A DNA stretch of 64,000 nucleotides from contig PEZY01000005.1 of assembly GCA_002773855.1 (NCBI GenBank), positions 147,435 through 211,434 on the forward strand. Direction: 5' to 3'. The position numbers and the translations under genes are program-made. The DNA is from Candidatus Buchananbacteria bacterium CG10_big_fil_rev_8_21_14_0_10_33_19. GTDB lineage: Bacteria; Patescibacteria; ABY1; 2-01-FULL-39-33. The number at the start of each line of letters is the position of its first letter. Positions within the stretch are counted from its first letter, which is position 1. Positions 1 through 11,120 of this stretch are shown one piece after another. Under the pieces are notes generated by a model. It was not told where the DNA came from, made no database searches, and saw nothing but the letters and a program-made list of their open reading frames with translations.

Positions 1-1220
1 AGAGTAGCCTTTTTACCCCATTTTTGTAAATTAGATACACCCTTGCCAGCCCACTCTCCACCCTTAACGCCAGTCTTTTGACCAGCAACTAAACTACCCA
101 CCATTAAACCAATAATAATTAAAAAATCAAAGAATTTTACTGGGCTGTTTTGTAAATTAGTTAAACCTAATTTATCACCTAATAATTGTTCATCTAATCG
201 GACATTATCTTGCAATTGAAGACTTCCGGTTTCTGTAGTCACAGAAGCATTACCACTAGCACTGCTAGCATTATCAATATTAATAGAGCCACTAAAAAAC
301 GATAGATAAAGGAAAAATAACATCACCGGACCGACGACTAAATATTTAGCTAATTCACTCCACCACATCCCAGCATATTGTTGACCCTTAGGAAAAGTAG
401 TTAGCAGAAAAGCGAGCGGCGATAAAATCACCAAGAACCATAACATCACAATTCTATACACTAAGACTATAGTAATCATCGCCATTACCACCACTGCTAC
501 TACTGATAATATCAAAGCAAAAAGTAAAGTTTTTAAAACCTCAGCTCCATTTAGTCCTCCACCGGGCAATGGATCAGTAAAATCTAAACCTGTTGTATCT
601 ATGCGATACAAATTTTGTAAGCCTAAGGCTAACAAAATAATATTACCACCCTCACTAGTGCCCTTAATTGCTCCGGCCAACCACAAGGTAATGACCTGCG
701 AAAAATCAATCAACACACCAGTAAAAACCTTAGAAAAATTAATCAAAACCGCCATCACTAGTAATTTTGGTAACAACTGACGATTATAATTTGGCACTCT
801 AAGTATAGTGCCCACGGCAATTACCAGTAAAATCACAATAAAAAAGTTATTAGCCACATCTCGCACAATACTCCAACCGTTTTTAACCACCTGAGTATCC
901 AAAAAATGATTGTAACTAGCCACATAGACCATTACACGAACAATTATATTAACCAACCAACTAAAAAAAGTAGCGATGTAAAACACAATCCAAGCTAAGA
1001 CGTTAACAATGGAGTTTTCGGTACTGTCTGATTTATTTTGATCAATCGATGTAGCATCTGGTGGTGCACCATTTAAAGTTTGAGACAAAGCTTCTCGATT
1101 AAACGAAACCTCGTCAGAAGTTTCAACAGCGCTTACATTATCAATAAACCCCAAAACCCCCACCACCAAAAAAGTAATTAGAATCAGAAGGCTAATCAGT
1201 TTTTTATTTTTTAAAATCAT
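1..1220 (-). CDS. TrbL/VirB6-like polytopic membrane protein, 3' end outside window
   Basis: I translated this by hand on the minus strand. It opens MILKNKKLISLLILITFLV at 1220 and stays open for about 406 codons to the window edge, so the C-terminus is missing. It has an N-terminal hydrophobic signal or anchor, an acidic/polar stretch, then at least five further hydrophobic segments. The block RIVMLWFLVILSPLAFLL resembles the conserved core of TrbL/VirB6 proteins, the polytopic inner-membrane components of type IV secretion machines. The visible end is Gly/Lys-rich (KGGEWAGKGVSNLQKWGKK), probably cytoplasmic. The start lies 24 bp after the stop of the giant secreted protein, so the two are almost certainly co-transcribed. 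Family assignment is by topology and this short motif only; a general membrane protein of unknown role is the alternative. Confidence 0.6.
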   Translation of the reverse strand, partial: MILKNKKLISLLILITFLVVGVLGFIDNVSAVETSDEVSFNREALSQTLNGAPPDATSIDQNKSDSTENSIVNVLAWIVFYIATFFSWLVNIIVRVMVYVASYNHFLDTQVVKNGWSIVRDVANNFFIVILLVIAVGTILRVPNYNRQLLPKLLVMAVLINFSKVFTGVLIDFSQVITLWLAGAIKGTSEGGNIILLALGLQNLYRIDTTGLDFTDPLPGGGLNGAEVLKTLLFALILSVVAVVVMAMITIVLVYRIVMLWFLVILSPLAFLLTTFPKGQQYAGMWWSELAKYLVVGPVMLFFLYLSFFSGSINIDNASSASGNASVTTETGSLQLQDNVRLDEQLLGDKLGLTNLQNSPVKFFDFLIIIGLMVGSLVAGQKTGVKGGEWAGKGVSNLQKWGKKAT

Positions 1221-1244
1221 CACTTATTATTAAATTTGGTCTAA

Positions 1245-4200
1245 TTAATTTTTGTTAACATCCAGCCTAATACTGTCTTCCGATGTATTATAATAATTCC
1301 AATTATCATACACCTTAATATCTACTTTTATTTTACAGCTATCTTTAGTACAACAAGGAATATTAGTAGCTCCGGCATTACAAGTTGTTGGTGTAACACT
1401 TTTTACCTTCCAAAAATCAAACAAATGATACAGTAAAAATGGATTTTCAATATTGGTTCTATTTCTTAGCGATACCCCGCTCACCTTAGAATGTTCACCA
1501 TCACCCCACTTAATAGTGTACGCGGTAATTGGTAACTGATCAGGATCAATCTGAGTAGAAAAAGCTAGTTTGGCCAAGCCCACACCTCTATTAATAACTG
1601 GCGTTACTGGCTCGGTCGAATTCACATTATTTATTTTAATCTCTTTAACTAAAGGATTAATATGACAAGGCTGATTAGAAGAAGCGTCCCTAGTGGCTTC
1701 ATTACAAATATTTAGAGGTACGGTTAAATAACTAGTAGTTAGATCTTCTCGTTCAATATAACTACCACCTCTTTCAGTATCTGGAGTTTGACAAGGTGAT
1801 GTGGGGGTTTGAGCCGCTGTATCACCACAAACATTCCAACGCCACCACCACTCGCCATAGCTTTGAGCAAATAATTGCTCTAAACCTTTTTGGGTATGCA
1901 GTTCACCCATTCGAGCCTGGTATGGTGCTTGAAAACCGCCTAATCTTGGTGGCTCATAAAGCAATGGGGTGTTATATATACCCTCTCGACTACTCCAATT
2001 AGAAGGGTTTGAACTACCAGGTGGCGATACCAAAGCACCAAACGGTTGATAATCTGAAGACTGATACTCTTTATTTTGTGTCGCTGCATCTAAAAATTTA
2101 TTGTAATCAAACGGATCATAATAATAATAACTGCCATCTATTAAATCAACACCATCAATCCATTCACTAAGCGGAGCATCTGGTTTAGCATTTCTATCAA
2201 TATTAATATAACCAGAACCCTTAGCTACTCGATTAGCATAGGCTTTATTTTCACCAGAAGTATTAACCACTCGCACTAAATTATCACAATAACCAACATC
2301 AAAATTTCCACTGACATTCATAGTTATACCAATAACATCAGCTTCGGCAGTAGAGCGGACAAACCAAGCCGCACCTAAAATATCACCTGGTAAATCCGGA
2401 ATTGGGTCAGAAACTCCACTACCTGTAATACTATCAGATTGACTATCATCAATAATTTTTAGACCCATTAGTGGTCCAAAAGCTAATGTGCCATTAGAAA
2501 ATTTCGAATTATATGTCGCTGTTAGGCCAGCTATCACTTCACCATAATTTTTAGTGGCATCGTCCCAATTTAATTCCACAGCAAAACATACTGCAACACC
2601 AAAGTCTCCGGCATCAATTAATTTTCCACAAACAGGTATTGCCCCCCAACTACCCCATTCTTTTTTTGTAGTATCATATTTAAATGTCAAATTAACTGGA
2701 ATCATAGCATATATCGTATTGTCTTTAGTATAACCAATACCAGAAACTCTTGTTTTTATCTCCTTCACATAAGGATACCTAAACAAAGGTCTAAAATCAT
2801 CTTTAATTTTAAACGAGGAAAAATTCATTTGTGTGCCAGTATTTGTATCTACAAATCCAGCCACCACCTCTTTGGCATCAGAACTTAAGGTTAAAGCATA
2901 GCCAAATTCAGAAAAACTAACATTAAAACTTTTCTTATCAACACAATAATCCAATGGTACTCTATCATTATAACCACCCACTTCATTTAAAACTTCACCT
3001 TCTAATTGGTCTACCGGCCACCACTGTAAACATTGTTTAGAATTAGCTGGATCCACTAATAAGCAATAACCGTAGTTACCATAAAATAAATTATTACCTT
3101 CTAAATACCGGCAAGACAAAGAATCCTCGGCTGGATAAATACGACAAGTTCTAGAAACGTATTTTTCTGTTGGCACTGTGCTATCACTTACTTCTAAAAC
3201 CGGCTTAAGAGATATATCATCAAATAAAGCCACGCCACCCAATTCACATGGAGTTAATTTATTATTATCATCACAAACATTACAACTACTTTTGTTATTA
3301 GCGTTAGCACAAGCCGAAGCTGGGTTTGATAAATTCGATAAATTAATATAATTCTTTAATTTAATTTGGATCTTATCGGTATTAGGCAAAGACGTAAATT
3401 CATAAATTTTCTTGGTCCAAGGTAAACCAGAATCTAGCGATAATTCACTTTTAATTTCCCAGTTACCCCAACCACCATTTTTATTATGCTGACGGTACTG
3501 GATTTGAGATTTAATAATTTTGGATTTATCAGAATAATTTAAACCAGCGGAATTAATCCAACCAGATAAAATATATGTACTATCACTAAAGACATCAATT
3601 TCTTCTGATAGAGCTTCATAGAATGAATTGACTATCAAATATCTAGACCCATCTGGACTACCGATAACATCTTTGGCTACAACGAATTCATAATCCTGCC
3701 AACCACTGGTTTCTGATTTGTAAGTAGCTGTATCTAATCCCGGTGACACTGGTGACCAACCAATTGGCTCGGCCGAACTGCCAACTACTGATTCAAAACT
3801 ACCATTAGTAACATCAGCGGAATCACCATGTTGGAACATTTCATAATAAGGATAATAACCAGTAACTTTTTGATTATCGAGGAATTTATAGCCTACTGAT
3901 GTATAACCAGTTTTATTAACATCTTTTAATGTATATTCTTCATTGGTTACTAAATTTGATTTTAAAATAAAGTTGGTACAAACCCCGTTTTCATCAACTG
4001 AAGCACACAAACCCAAATTTAAACATCTGTCATTATTACCATAAATTGGATCAACATTATCTGGATCATCCTTTTCATAAGTAGTACAGTAAAGCCAATT
4101 ATAACAAGCTCGGTCTGGTTGAACTTTTAAAATCACATTAGAATCACCGGTATCTGGTGCTGTTACAAATTCAGGAGGAATCGGTTTTTGATCATTATCT

Positions 4201-7200
4201 GCTAATTGTTTGCGGTAACTAGCGTCGGCATCAAAAGACAAATAATCAGCGTTTCTTACTTTAACATTATCTGAAGATGGATTAATAGACCCGCGATCAT
4301 TAAACAAAACACAGCCGGAATTATAATCAACTAAACCATTACAACTAGTATAATCCACTTTATTAGACAAGGCATAATATACACCAGCTTGAACCAAACT
4401 CAATTTAGCATCAACAACGTCTTTGGTTGGTAAATTAACATTAACACTACATGGCAAGCCAGAATTATCCACAATATAAAATCGACCAGTGGCTGATTTT
4501 GGTGATGCTACTACACTAGCGCCACCAACATTCAAACTTAAATCCGGTGAAACAATAATACCATTACAACTAGGATCAATAGTAATATAAGATTTATTAG
4601 TCAAAGATTCATCAACAGCTAGTGAATATAGAGTATGGGCTGACAAACTGATTGTTTGGTACCAATTAGTGCCACCATCATTCCAATGATCTGGCACAGT
4701 ATCTTCATCTACATCCTGTGATGTATCGGCATTCAAAATTTCATTTTTATAAACCTCGGTTGATGGATCTATGTATTCGGTACAACTATTTTGATCAGTT
4801 GGACAAGACCCTACCCAATTTTGATAAGTAATAGCTGGGCCTGGGTTTTCATTTGGCCATTCATTTTGACTAGGCAAACCATAACTATTAAACCAACCCA
4901 CTGGTTGTAACTTTTGATCAGAAGAGCCGGTGCCAATGGTTTGTAAATAAGTTACATCACAAGGCTGATTAGTACCCTTCTTATACCACTTAGCCTGAAT
5001 CTGACCAGCGTCTGTCCGGTATTCACATAATTTATCTCGTGGATTTTTAAAATAAGAGACGCTTCTACTGCCTACAAATTCTTCACACCACAAAGCATTA
5101 GCCTGACATAAATCAGTAGCATATCTGTCTGGTTGATTTTTTAGATAAACAGTATTATAGCCAATCACTTCATCCTGATTATTAATAGTTGGTAATCCTA
5201 AAGCCGAACAACCCTTACTATCTGAACCACAAGCGAATTTAGGGTCATTCACCATATAAACATAATTATCATTTGGTACTGTAACTTCTGATTTATCTCC
5301 ATCATTAAAAGTGTCGCCAAAATAAGAATTAGAGTTATAAGTATCAATCAATTGTTCGCAACCCACAGCATCAGATCGACACAAATTTTCAAAAGATTTC
5401 AAAAACCAATTTTGACCACTGCGGTCTCGATATTCCTGACAACCAATCATCTTGCCGGGATTACTTCTGATTGGGTTGAGAGCATCGCCAGTACCATATG
5501 GATCGTTAAGATTGTTATCACAAGTAAACGGTGTAAACCAAGAATTTTCAATAGCGTAAACACTTTGAGGCAATTCTTTTAAAAGAATATTATCTATGTA
5601 CACGGTTTTACCGCTAGGTATATTAATTTCAATATTTTGTTCAAAGTTACCAGTATTATTACCCCAATCAATAGTGACTGGGCCTAGTTCATAGCGATTC
5701 CAATTAATAGTTAACGGTACTGGGATATCAGCTGTTGTGATAACGTCTGGATGTCCAATCATAAATGAACTTTCAGCTGGTGCTTCAGAAAATCTAACCG
5801 AGCTTAAACTGATATTCTCGTCAGCCTTAGCCCAAAAACTAATCGAATAATTCTTACCTCTTTGAACTAGAACAGTTTTAGTAAATTGTTTTGAGTCATT
5901 TATTGCATTACTAATAGAATTACCACCCGGATGAGTAGCTTCGCCCACCACAGTACCGCCCTGCCAACTAGAAATACCAGATTCAAAATCAGATAAAAAT
6001 ATATTTTTAAAACTATTACCTTGATTACCAGTGTATTCTCGACAACCTTTTAAGTTAGCCGAACAAGTGCCACCTTGATTGGGAATCGCCATATAAATAC
6101 ACTCATTAAACGAATTCCAATAACCTTGGTTATTTCGACAATCTTGGGCTGCTTCACTGTCGTCATTTTGAGTTTGAGTTCGACGATATGGATGGCAACT
6201 ATTATCAACATAAATCACCCGAGACAATAAACGATAATGAATTGTGCCATCAATGTCATAAAATTCTCGACAATCCGGATTAGAATTTAAATCGGAGGCC
6301 AGACAAGCAGCATAATTTACGTCAGGATCACTACTTGGTGCTGGATCACTACAAACATTTTCACCAGCTAAATTATTTGGATAACTAATATTAGTACACG
6401 GAGCACTTGAATTATTGGATTCTTTAAGTTCAAAAACCCTAAGCTGATAACCAGTCGTATCACTACCCTCCCAAGTATAATAAGTAGCTTCATCGTCATA
6501 AGCATCTGGTTTTTGACAAGTTCGTAGCTGAGTATAATATTCTAAAGCCTCACCACCTCTATCAATTTCATCTAAATTAGTAAATTCATCACAACCAACA
6601 GCCGCGGCTGAACAAGCTTGAATGGGATCATTATTTATAAACTGTTTATATTTTGACGAAACAAAACTAGTTGGCTCTTGTTTATATACTTGATAGCCCA
6701 CACATTCAGCTGGACAAACATCGGCCGAGGTAATAGTGCCTGGCACCGCTGGGTCTCCATTAGTTGGCGTATACAGTTCGCAATTCATTTCATCTTTAAT
6801 ACAAACACTAGAATAGCTAGAGCAAGCCGGATTACGATTTATAATAACTTGTTGCAAGCTAGTTAAACCAGTTGGCCATTGAATACCAGGGGTTACTAAA
6901 TCAGAATCATAACAATTATAATAAGCTGGCGCTTTCTTCAGATAAGCTAATTGATAATCTGGCCGCTGACTAGGATCATAAGAAGTGTAAGCCGAAGGCA
7001 AAACCACTTCTGGCAAAACTTCTTCTAATTTAACGGCGTCAAAATAAACTTCTTTCTTACCTGTACCACCACCTTGTTCGATAGTTAATTTTGGTATCAC
7101 TATCTCGTCAGCTTTATTCCACACAAAACTAGTACTAATTGTAGTCCATTTATACAAATCTGCTTCTTTAAAATATTCTGGAGTAGTATTTATCGTCTGA

Positions 7201-10200
7201 CCTCTTAGTCTAATGTAATAACGACCAATTTCTTGGGTATACACTCTAGCCGATAAAACATATTTTTGACCATTAATTAATGTTAGCGGTGATAAAGAGT
7301 TAGAGTTGGCTCCAATATAGGCACAAAAATTATTAGGCGCAGTAAAATCAGCTCGTAAACCAATAGCCTTGGAGCCATCAATACCGGAATTAACCGCGAA
7401 TATTTCACAAGAAGTATGATTACCACCTTCAGCTGACCAATGACTTAAATCACCAAAATAATTTTCGAAACTACCATCATTAATTAAGTTACTACCCAAA
7501 CCAGCTTTAACTCTAATAAACTGACTGCAACCACCAGCACTAGCATCACAAGTTTGAACATCACGATCAAAATATATTTCTGAATTTGCCTGATCTTTAG
7601 AGCCTAAATTAAGAGCGACATCACCAGTAGAACACGACTCAGGAGCCTCTCTTAAATCAAAATCGTCAAAGAAAACCGTGCCCACTGTCCCCGTGTTAGT
7701 AATTATTCTAATTTCTATCTTATCACCGGCTTGAATATTTTGAGTATTAAATTCCAGATCATATTTCTGCCAATTTTCATTAGGATTACCTATCGATTTG
7801 TTACCCAATTCCAAAGTCGAAGATAACACTTTAATATCAAAACTACCTACACTAACAGAGCCCCTTAGATAGAAAGATAATTGATATTTTTTATTAGCTT
7901 CAACCCCCGAATCAAACTCTAAAGTAGTTTGTAGTGGATTAGGATTATTAAAACTCAAAGATTCCAAGGAATAGGAGCCAGTTCTCTTGCTAGTATTAGA
8001 TCTAAACTGTCTATTATTGTCGTTCTGGTAACTCTCTACCCAAAAACGAGCATCGTAACTGGCACCACCAGTTAATTCAAAGCCACTATTAAATGGAGTT
8101 AAGATATTAACCGAACCCAAACATTTATCTAGCGAACATTCCACTCCACCATCAGGAATAGTGCAAGACTCACTAGAAAAATCACAACCATTAGCCAAAG
8201 TACAAACTTGCGCCATCACCACACCTTTATTTATTGAAGTAGCTGTTTGATCCCATTGATCAACTACTAAACCAGACACCACACAACCACTAGGATTGGT
8301 ACAAGTTTTTAAAATTTGTTCACTATCAGTATTCAACCAAGTGCCATCAACAGTATTATAGAAAGTACTATACCACCGACAACCAGCCGACTGAGCATCA
8401 CAATCTCGATAATCTAAAGTATTAGATAAATAAGATCCGGTACTGCCATTTTGTGATTGAAAAGTTTGGCAAGTATTAAAACGAGGTTCACATTTTGGCG
8501 CATTTAAATTCCAAACCTTTCGCTCTTCAGTACAATAACCATAGGCCGTACAATTACCATTTTCATCCTCGCTAACACATTGTTGCTCATCAGCACAATA
8601 TTGTGTCCTCTTAACAGATCCATCTTGAGAGCTGGCCCGATCATTATGAGCGCCGTAACCTTCACGACGACAAAATAATTCTGGTGCTTTTAACACCCAT
8701 TGAGGATCAATTAAATTCTCAAAGACTGAACCGTCATTATTAAAAGATTTAACCAAATCACCCAAGGTGTAAGATTTATGCTCATCATGAGCATTGCTAA
8801 TGTACCGAGCGGCAATTTCCCAACCCACTGGCACAATTCTATATTTTCTTAAAATAACAATGTTTCTCAAAGAAAAAGATTCTTGAGGATTAACAGTTGA
8901 TAGTGCTGGCACAAATTGTCTGTTTAATATTGATTCTGGCAAATCTTTAATTAAAGTCTTCTCTCTAATTAATTTAGACAAAATAGGATCAATCACACAA
9001 TCAGTTGGGCCGGGATTAATTTTGTTGGCCTCAGTACAAGCTGTTAATTTATTTAAAATATTATAAGGACCACCAACAGTTATTTCACTTTCAATTAAAT
9101 TTAAAAACCTGGCTTCAGCCCCAATTGAACCTTCAACATATGGTGAGGATTCTGGATTAAGTAAAGACGCAAATCTAGATAAATCTGGCAGATTAAAATT
9201 ATTACCGTTACTATTACCACTAGTAAAGTAACCATCTTTTAAATTTTGCAACAATTGACCAACCAAACTATTTAAAAATGTTTCCACAAAATCCCAAACT
9301 GTACCAGTAAAAACTGTGTCCTGCTTACCAGCCCGAGACAATGCTTCACGTTGTTGATCTCTAATCATTGTACCTGGTGTCAAAATCCAGCCAGTTAAAC
9401 TCTTTAGATCCTTATAACCATTATTAATAGAAGCCTCCAAAGCTGAAACGCCAGTTTCCTTTTTAACCTTATCCATCAAAGACGAGCTAGTCTTTAAATA
9501 AATACCAATATCGTTTTCACTGGCTTTTAAATAATTACTATACTCCACCGAAAAACTAGCATCGTTAATCGCTGATCGCCAATTATTGACCATGCCCGTA
9601 AAATTACAACTTGGCTTAGCCGGTTGATAACCCCGCAAACTAGTTTTAATCATTAATTCCACGTTAAAATTTGGTCGACATAAATTAACCCCAAATTCCT
9701 TATCAATTTCATCAATAAAAGTTCCCGCCGCATTGTCAGCGGTATTCTTTAGATAAGCACCAATACCTTCGGTGATAAACAATGGCTTTTGCCCCTTACC
9801 GCCAGAAGCAATCCAAGATGCAGTATCGTAAGCTAATTGCTTGGAAAACACACTCAACATTGATTTCCAGGCTCCAGCCAAAGTGTCTTTCCAAGTTTGC
9901 TTTTCTATGTCTCTTAAATCATCAGCGGCTATTTGTATTGAGCCAGTTTTTGTTATTAATATATTTTGACAATTGTAAAGAGTAATTGTGCTTTGTATCT
10001 GTGCCACTATAGCTGGCGCACACGTACCAGTGCCATTGACAAACTCACAGGAGTTACTAGCTAATGCTGCTGTAGCAGCATTAGTACAAGCCTCAGCCGC
10101 AGATATCGCCGCCCCAGAGCCAGCACTAGCTTCAGCTGCAGCGTTAAGCAACAAGGCTGTAGCAGCAGGCCCAGTAGCGTTACTATAATTAATATGACCA

Positions 10201-10256
10201 AAAAATAAAAATATTGGTACTATTAGAAATAAAATTTTAAATCTAAATTCTTTCAT
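1245..10256 (-). CDS. giant secreted Cys-rich protein with carbohydrate-binding-like modules
   Basis: This encodes 3003 residues. Residues 1-27 form a signal peptide (KILFLIVPIFLFFGH, then NYSNA) followed by an Ala-rich stretch. From about residue 560 it is very Cys-rich, with a recurring GC-x-x-F/Y motif such as GCSQF, GCDEF, GCREY, GCQEY, GCVLF and WCEEF. Five segments look like CBM4/9-type jelly-roll modules, beginning G-x-F-E and ending in a YFD or FDD strand, near residues 715-865, 920-1085, 1420-1560, 1840-1930 and 2150-2370. The last 115 residues resemble a PKD/Ig-like fold (WGDGEHSKV, VYDNWNYY). No transmembrane helix follows the signal peptide, so it is probably exported. It lies between a membrane-anchored Ca-repeat protein (6 bp upstream) and a TrbL/VirB6-like protein. 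I infer a cell-surface or secretion-associated adhesin-like role; no enzymatic motif was recognised. Confidence 0.85.
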   Translation of the reverse strand: MKEFRFKILFLIVPIFLFFGHINYSNATGPAATALLLNAAAEASAGSGAAISAAEACTNAATAALASNSCEFVNGTGTCAPAIVAQIQSTITLYNCQNILITKTGSIQIAADDLRDIEKQTWKDTLAGAWKSMLSVFSKQLAYDTASWIASGGKGQKPLFITEGIGAYLKNTADNAAGTFIDEIDKEFGVNLCRPNFNVELMIKTSLRGYQPAKPSCNFTGMVNNWRSAINDASFSVEYSNYLKASENDIGIYLKTSSSLMDKVKKETGVSALEASINNGYKDLKSLTGWILTPGTMIRDQQREALSRAGKQDTVFTGTVWDFVETFLNSLVGQLLQNLKDGYFTSGNSNGNNFNLPDLSRFASLLNPESSPYVEGSIGAEARFLNLIESEITVGGPYNILNKLTACTEANKINPGPTDCVIDPILSKLIREKTLIKDLPESILNRQFVPALSTVNPQESFSLRNIVILRKYRIVPVGWEIAARYISNAHDEHKSYTLGDLVKSFNNDGSVFENLIDPQWVLKAPELFCRREGYGAHNDRASSQDGSVKRTQYCADEQQCVSEDENGNCTAYGYCTEERKVWNLNAPKCEPRFNTCQTFQSQNGSTGSYLSNTLDYRDCDAQSAGCRWYSTFYNTVDGTWLNTDSEQILKTCTNPSGCVVSGLVVDQWDQTATSINKGVVMAQVCTLANGCDFSSESCTIPDGGVECSLDKCLGSVNILTPFNSGFELTGGASYDARFWVESYQNDNNRQFRSNTSKRTGSYSLESLSFNNPNPLQTTLEFDSGVEANKKYQLSFYLRGSVSVGSFDIKVLSSTLELGNKSIGNPNENWQKYDLEFNTQNIQAGDKIEIRIITNTGTVGTVFFDDFDLREAPESCSTGDVALNLGSKDQANSEIYFDRDVQTCDASAGGCSQFIRVKAGLGSNLINDGSFENYFGDLSHWSAEGGNHTSCEIFAVNSGIDGSKAIGLRADFTAPNNFCAYIGANSNSLSPLTLINGQKYVLSARVYTQEIGRYYIRLRGQTINTTPEYFKEADLYKWTTISTSFVWNKADEIVIPKLTIEQGGGTGKKEVYFDAVKLEEVLPEVVLPSAYTSYDPSQRPDYQLAYLKKAPAYYNCYDSDLVTPGIQWPTGLTSLQQVIINRNPACSSYSSVCIKDEMNCELYTPTNGDPAVPGTITSADVCPAECVGYQVYKQEPTSFVSSKYKQFINNDPIQACSAAAVGCDEFTNLDEIDRGGEALEYYTQLRTCQKPDAYDDEATYYTWEGSDTTGYQLRVFELKESNNSSAPCTNISYPNNLAGENVCSDPAPSSDPDVNYAACLASDLNSNPDCREFYDIDGTIHYRLLSRVIYVDNSCHPYRRTQTQNDDSEAAQDCRNNQGYWNSFNECIYMAIPNQGGTCSANLKGCREYTGNQGNSFKNIFLSDFESGISSWQGGTVVGEATHPGGNSISNAINDSKQFTKTVLVQRGKNYSISFWAKADENISLSSVRFSEAPAESSFMIGHPDVITTADIPVPLTINWNRYELGPVTIDWGNNTGNFEQNIEINIPSGKTVYIDNILLKELPQSVYAIENSWFTPFTCDNNLNDPYGTGDALNPIRSNPGKMIGCQEYRDRSGQNWFLKSFENLCRSDAVGCEQLIDTYNSNSYFGDTFNDGDKSEVTVPNDNYVYMVNDPKFACGSDSKGCSALGLPTINNQDEVIGYNTVYLKNQPDRYATDLCQANALWCEEFVGSRSVSYFKNPRDKLCEYRTDAGQIQAKWYKKGTNQPCDVTYLQTIGTGSSDQKLQPVGWFNSYGLPSQNEWPNENPGPAITYQNWVGSCPTDQNSCTEYIDPSTEVYKNEILNADTSQDVDEDTVPDHWNDGGTNWYQTISLSAHTLYSLAVDESLTNKSYITIDPSCNGIIVSPDLSLNVGGASVVASPKSATGRFYIVDNSGLPCSVNVNLPTKDVVDAKLSLVQAGVYYALSNKVDYTSCNGLVDYNSGCVLFNDRGSINPSSDNVKVRNADYLSFDADASYRKQLADNDQKPIPPEFVTAPDTGDSNVILKVQPDRACYNWLYCTTYEKDDPDNVDPIYGNNDRCLNLGLCASVDENGVCTNFILKSNLVTNEEYTLKDVNKTGYTSVGYKFLDNQKVTGYYPYYEMFQHGDSADVTNGSFESVVGSSAEPIGWSPVSPGLDTATYKSETSGWQDYEFVVAKDVIGSPDGSRYLIVNSFYEALSEEIDVFSDSTYILSGWINSAGLNYSDKSKIIKSQIQYRQHNKNGGWGNWEIKSELSLDSGLPWTKKIYEFTSLPNTDKIQIKLKNYINLSNLSNPASACANANNKSSCNVCDDNNKLTPCELGGVALFDDISLKPVLEVSDSTVPTEKYVSRTCRIYPAEDSLSCRYLEGNNLFYGNYGYCLLVDPANSKQCLQWWPVDQLEGEVLNEVGGYNDRVPLDYCVDKKSFNVSFSEFGYALTLSSDAKEVVAGFVDTNTGTQMNFSSFKIKDDFRPLFRYPYVKEIKTRVSGIGYTKDNTIYAMIPVNLTFKYDTTKKEWGSWGAIPVCGKLIDAGDFGVAVCFAVELNWDDATKNYGEVIAGLTATYNSKFSNGTLAFGPLMGLKIIDDSQSDSITGSGVSDPIPDLPGDILGAAWFVRSTAEADVIGITMNVSGNFDVGYCDNLVRVVNTSGENKAYANRVAKGSGYINIDRNAKPDAPLSEWIDGVDLIDGSYYYYDPFDYNKFLDAATQNKEYQSSDYQPFGALVSPPGSSNPSNWSSREGIYNTPLLYEPPRLGGFQAPYQARMGELHTQKGLEQLFAQSYGEWWWRWNVCGDTAAQTPTSPCQTPDTERGGSYIEREDLTTSYLTVPLNICNEATRDASSNQPCHINPLVKEIKINNVNSTEPVTPVINRGVGLAKLAFSTQIDPDQLPITAYTIKWGDGEHSKVSGVSLRNRTNIENPFLLYHLFDFWKVKSVTPTTCNAGATNIPCCTKDSCKIKVDIKVYDNWNYYNTSEDSIRLDVNKN

Positions 10257-10261
10257 ATAAA

Positions 10262-11089
10262 TTAATTGCCGGGGGAGTTTAATTTAGTTAAAAACATACT
10301 TCTTAATTGCTCATCACTCACTTGTGCCAATGTATCAGCTGGCGCCCCTTGGTCGATCATTAATTGTCTAATCTGAGCGCCAGTTAAATTTTGCAGTTCA
10401 GACAAAGACAATGATCCCAAATTACCAGTGCCAACTGCACCAGTACCACTATCAGTAGTTGGATTTTGACCAGCTATCGCCTGCTGATAAGTAGACAGCA
10501 ACTGCTCATCGGTAATACTATCTAATTGCGTTTTAGGAAAACCATTTTTTAGTAGTAATTCTCTTAAGACTGTCGGATCAGATTGGGCATTTAAAAGTGT
10601 AGTTTGATCAGCCTGACTTAAATCCTGAGACAAACCAGTCTCAACCCTAAAACAAGTATCACTACCAGGACAATTAGGATCATGGCCACCGTCAATTTCT
10701 TCCTTATCAGAAATACCATCACTGTCACTATCAGCTAAATACGGACTAGTGCTATAAACATTAAGTTCGTCATAATCAGACAAGCCATCACCATCTGTGT
10801 CTTTTTGTTGCTGGGCTAAAACAGTGGAAACTTCGTTAGATATACTATCACCATTGGCAGTCAATGCCATTAAATCGTTTAAAGGCTTTTTAGCAGAGGT
10901 AGAAAATTGAGTAACACCTAAAATAATGGCAAAAAAAGCAGTAATTAAAACAAAAGCCACAGTGACTTTTTCTTTGGTTGATCTGGTATCAGCAGAAGTA
11001 TTGTTATTTACATCTAGAAATTCGTATTCATTTTCTGATTGTAAATACTCTGTTGATTGTTCTCTATTAAACTGATTTTCACCTTCCAT
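10262..11089 (-). CDS. membrane-anchored protein with Ca-binding (TSP3-like) repeats
   Basis: 275 residues starting MEGENQFNRE. A longer reading from 11149 is open, but its first 20 codons overlap the promoter at 11121-11149, so the start at 11089 is preferred. Residues 42-60 form one transmembrane helix after an acidic cytoplasmic tail. Residues 98-108 (DTDGDGLSDYD) and 121-131 (DSDSDGISDKE) are calcium-binding repeats of the thrombospondin-3/dockerin type. The C-terminal half holds two copies of one helical unit, residues 175-201 (LRELLLKNGF...ITDEQLLSTY) and 240-266 (IRQLMIDQGA...VSDEQLRSMF). It is the first gene of the operon leading into the giant Cys-rich protein 6 bp downstream. A structural or scaffolding role outside the membrane is inference. 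Confidence 0.8.
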   Translation of the reverse strand: MEGENQFNREQSTEYLQSENEYEFLDVNNNTSADTRSTKEKVTVAFVLITAFFAIILGVTQFSTSAKKPLNDLMALTANGDSISNEVSTVLAQQQKDTDGDGLSDYDELNVYSTSPYLADSDSDGISDKEEIDGGHDPNCPGSDTCFRVETGLSQDLSQADQTTLLNAQSDPTVLRELLLKNGFPKTQLDSITDEQLLSTYQQAIAGQNPTTDSGTGAVGTGNLGSLSLSELQNLTGAQIRQLMIDQGAPADTLAQVSDEQLRSMFLTKLNSPGN

Positions 11090-11120
11090 CAAGTGTGGAT
11101 AAACAGTTAAGTACAAATTA

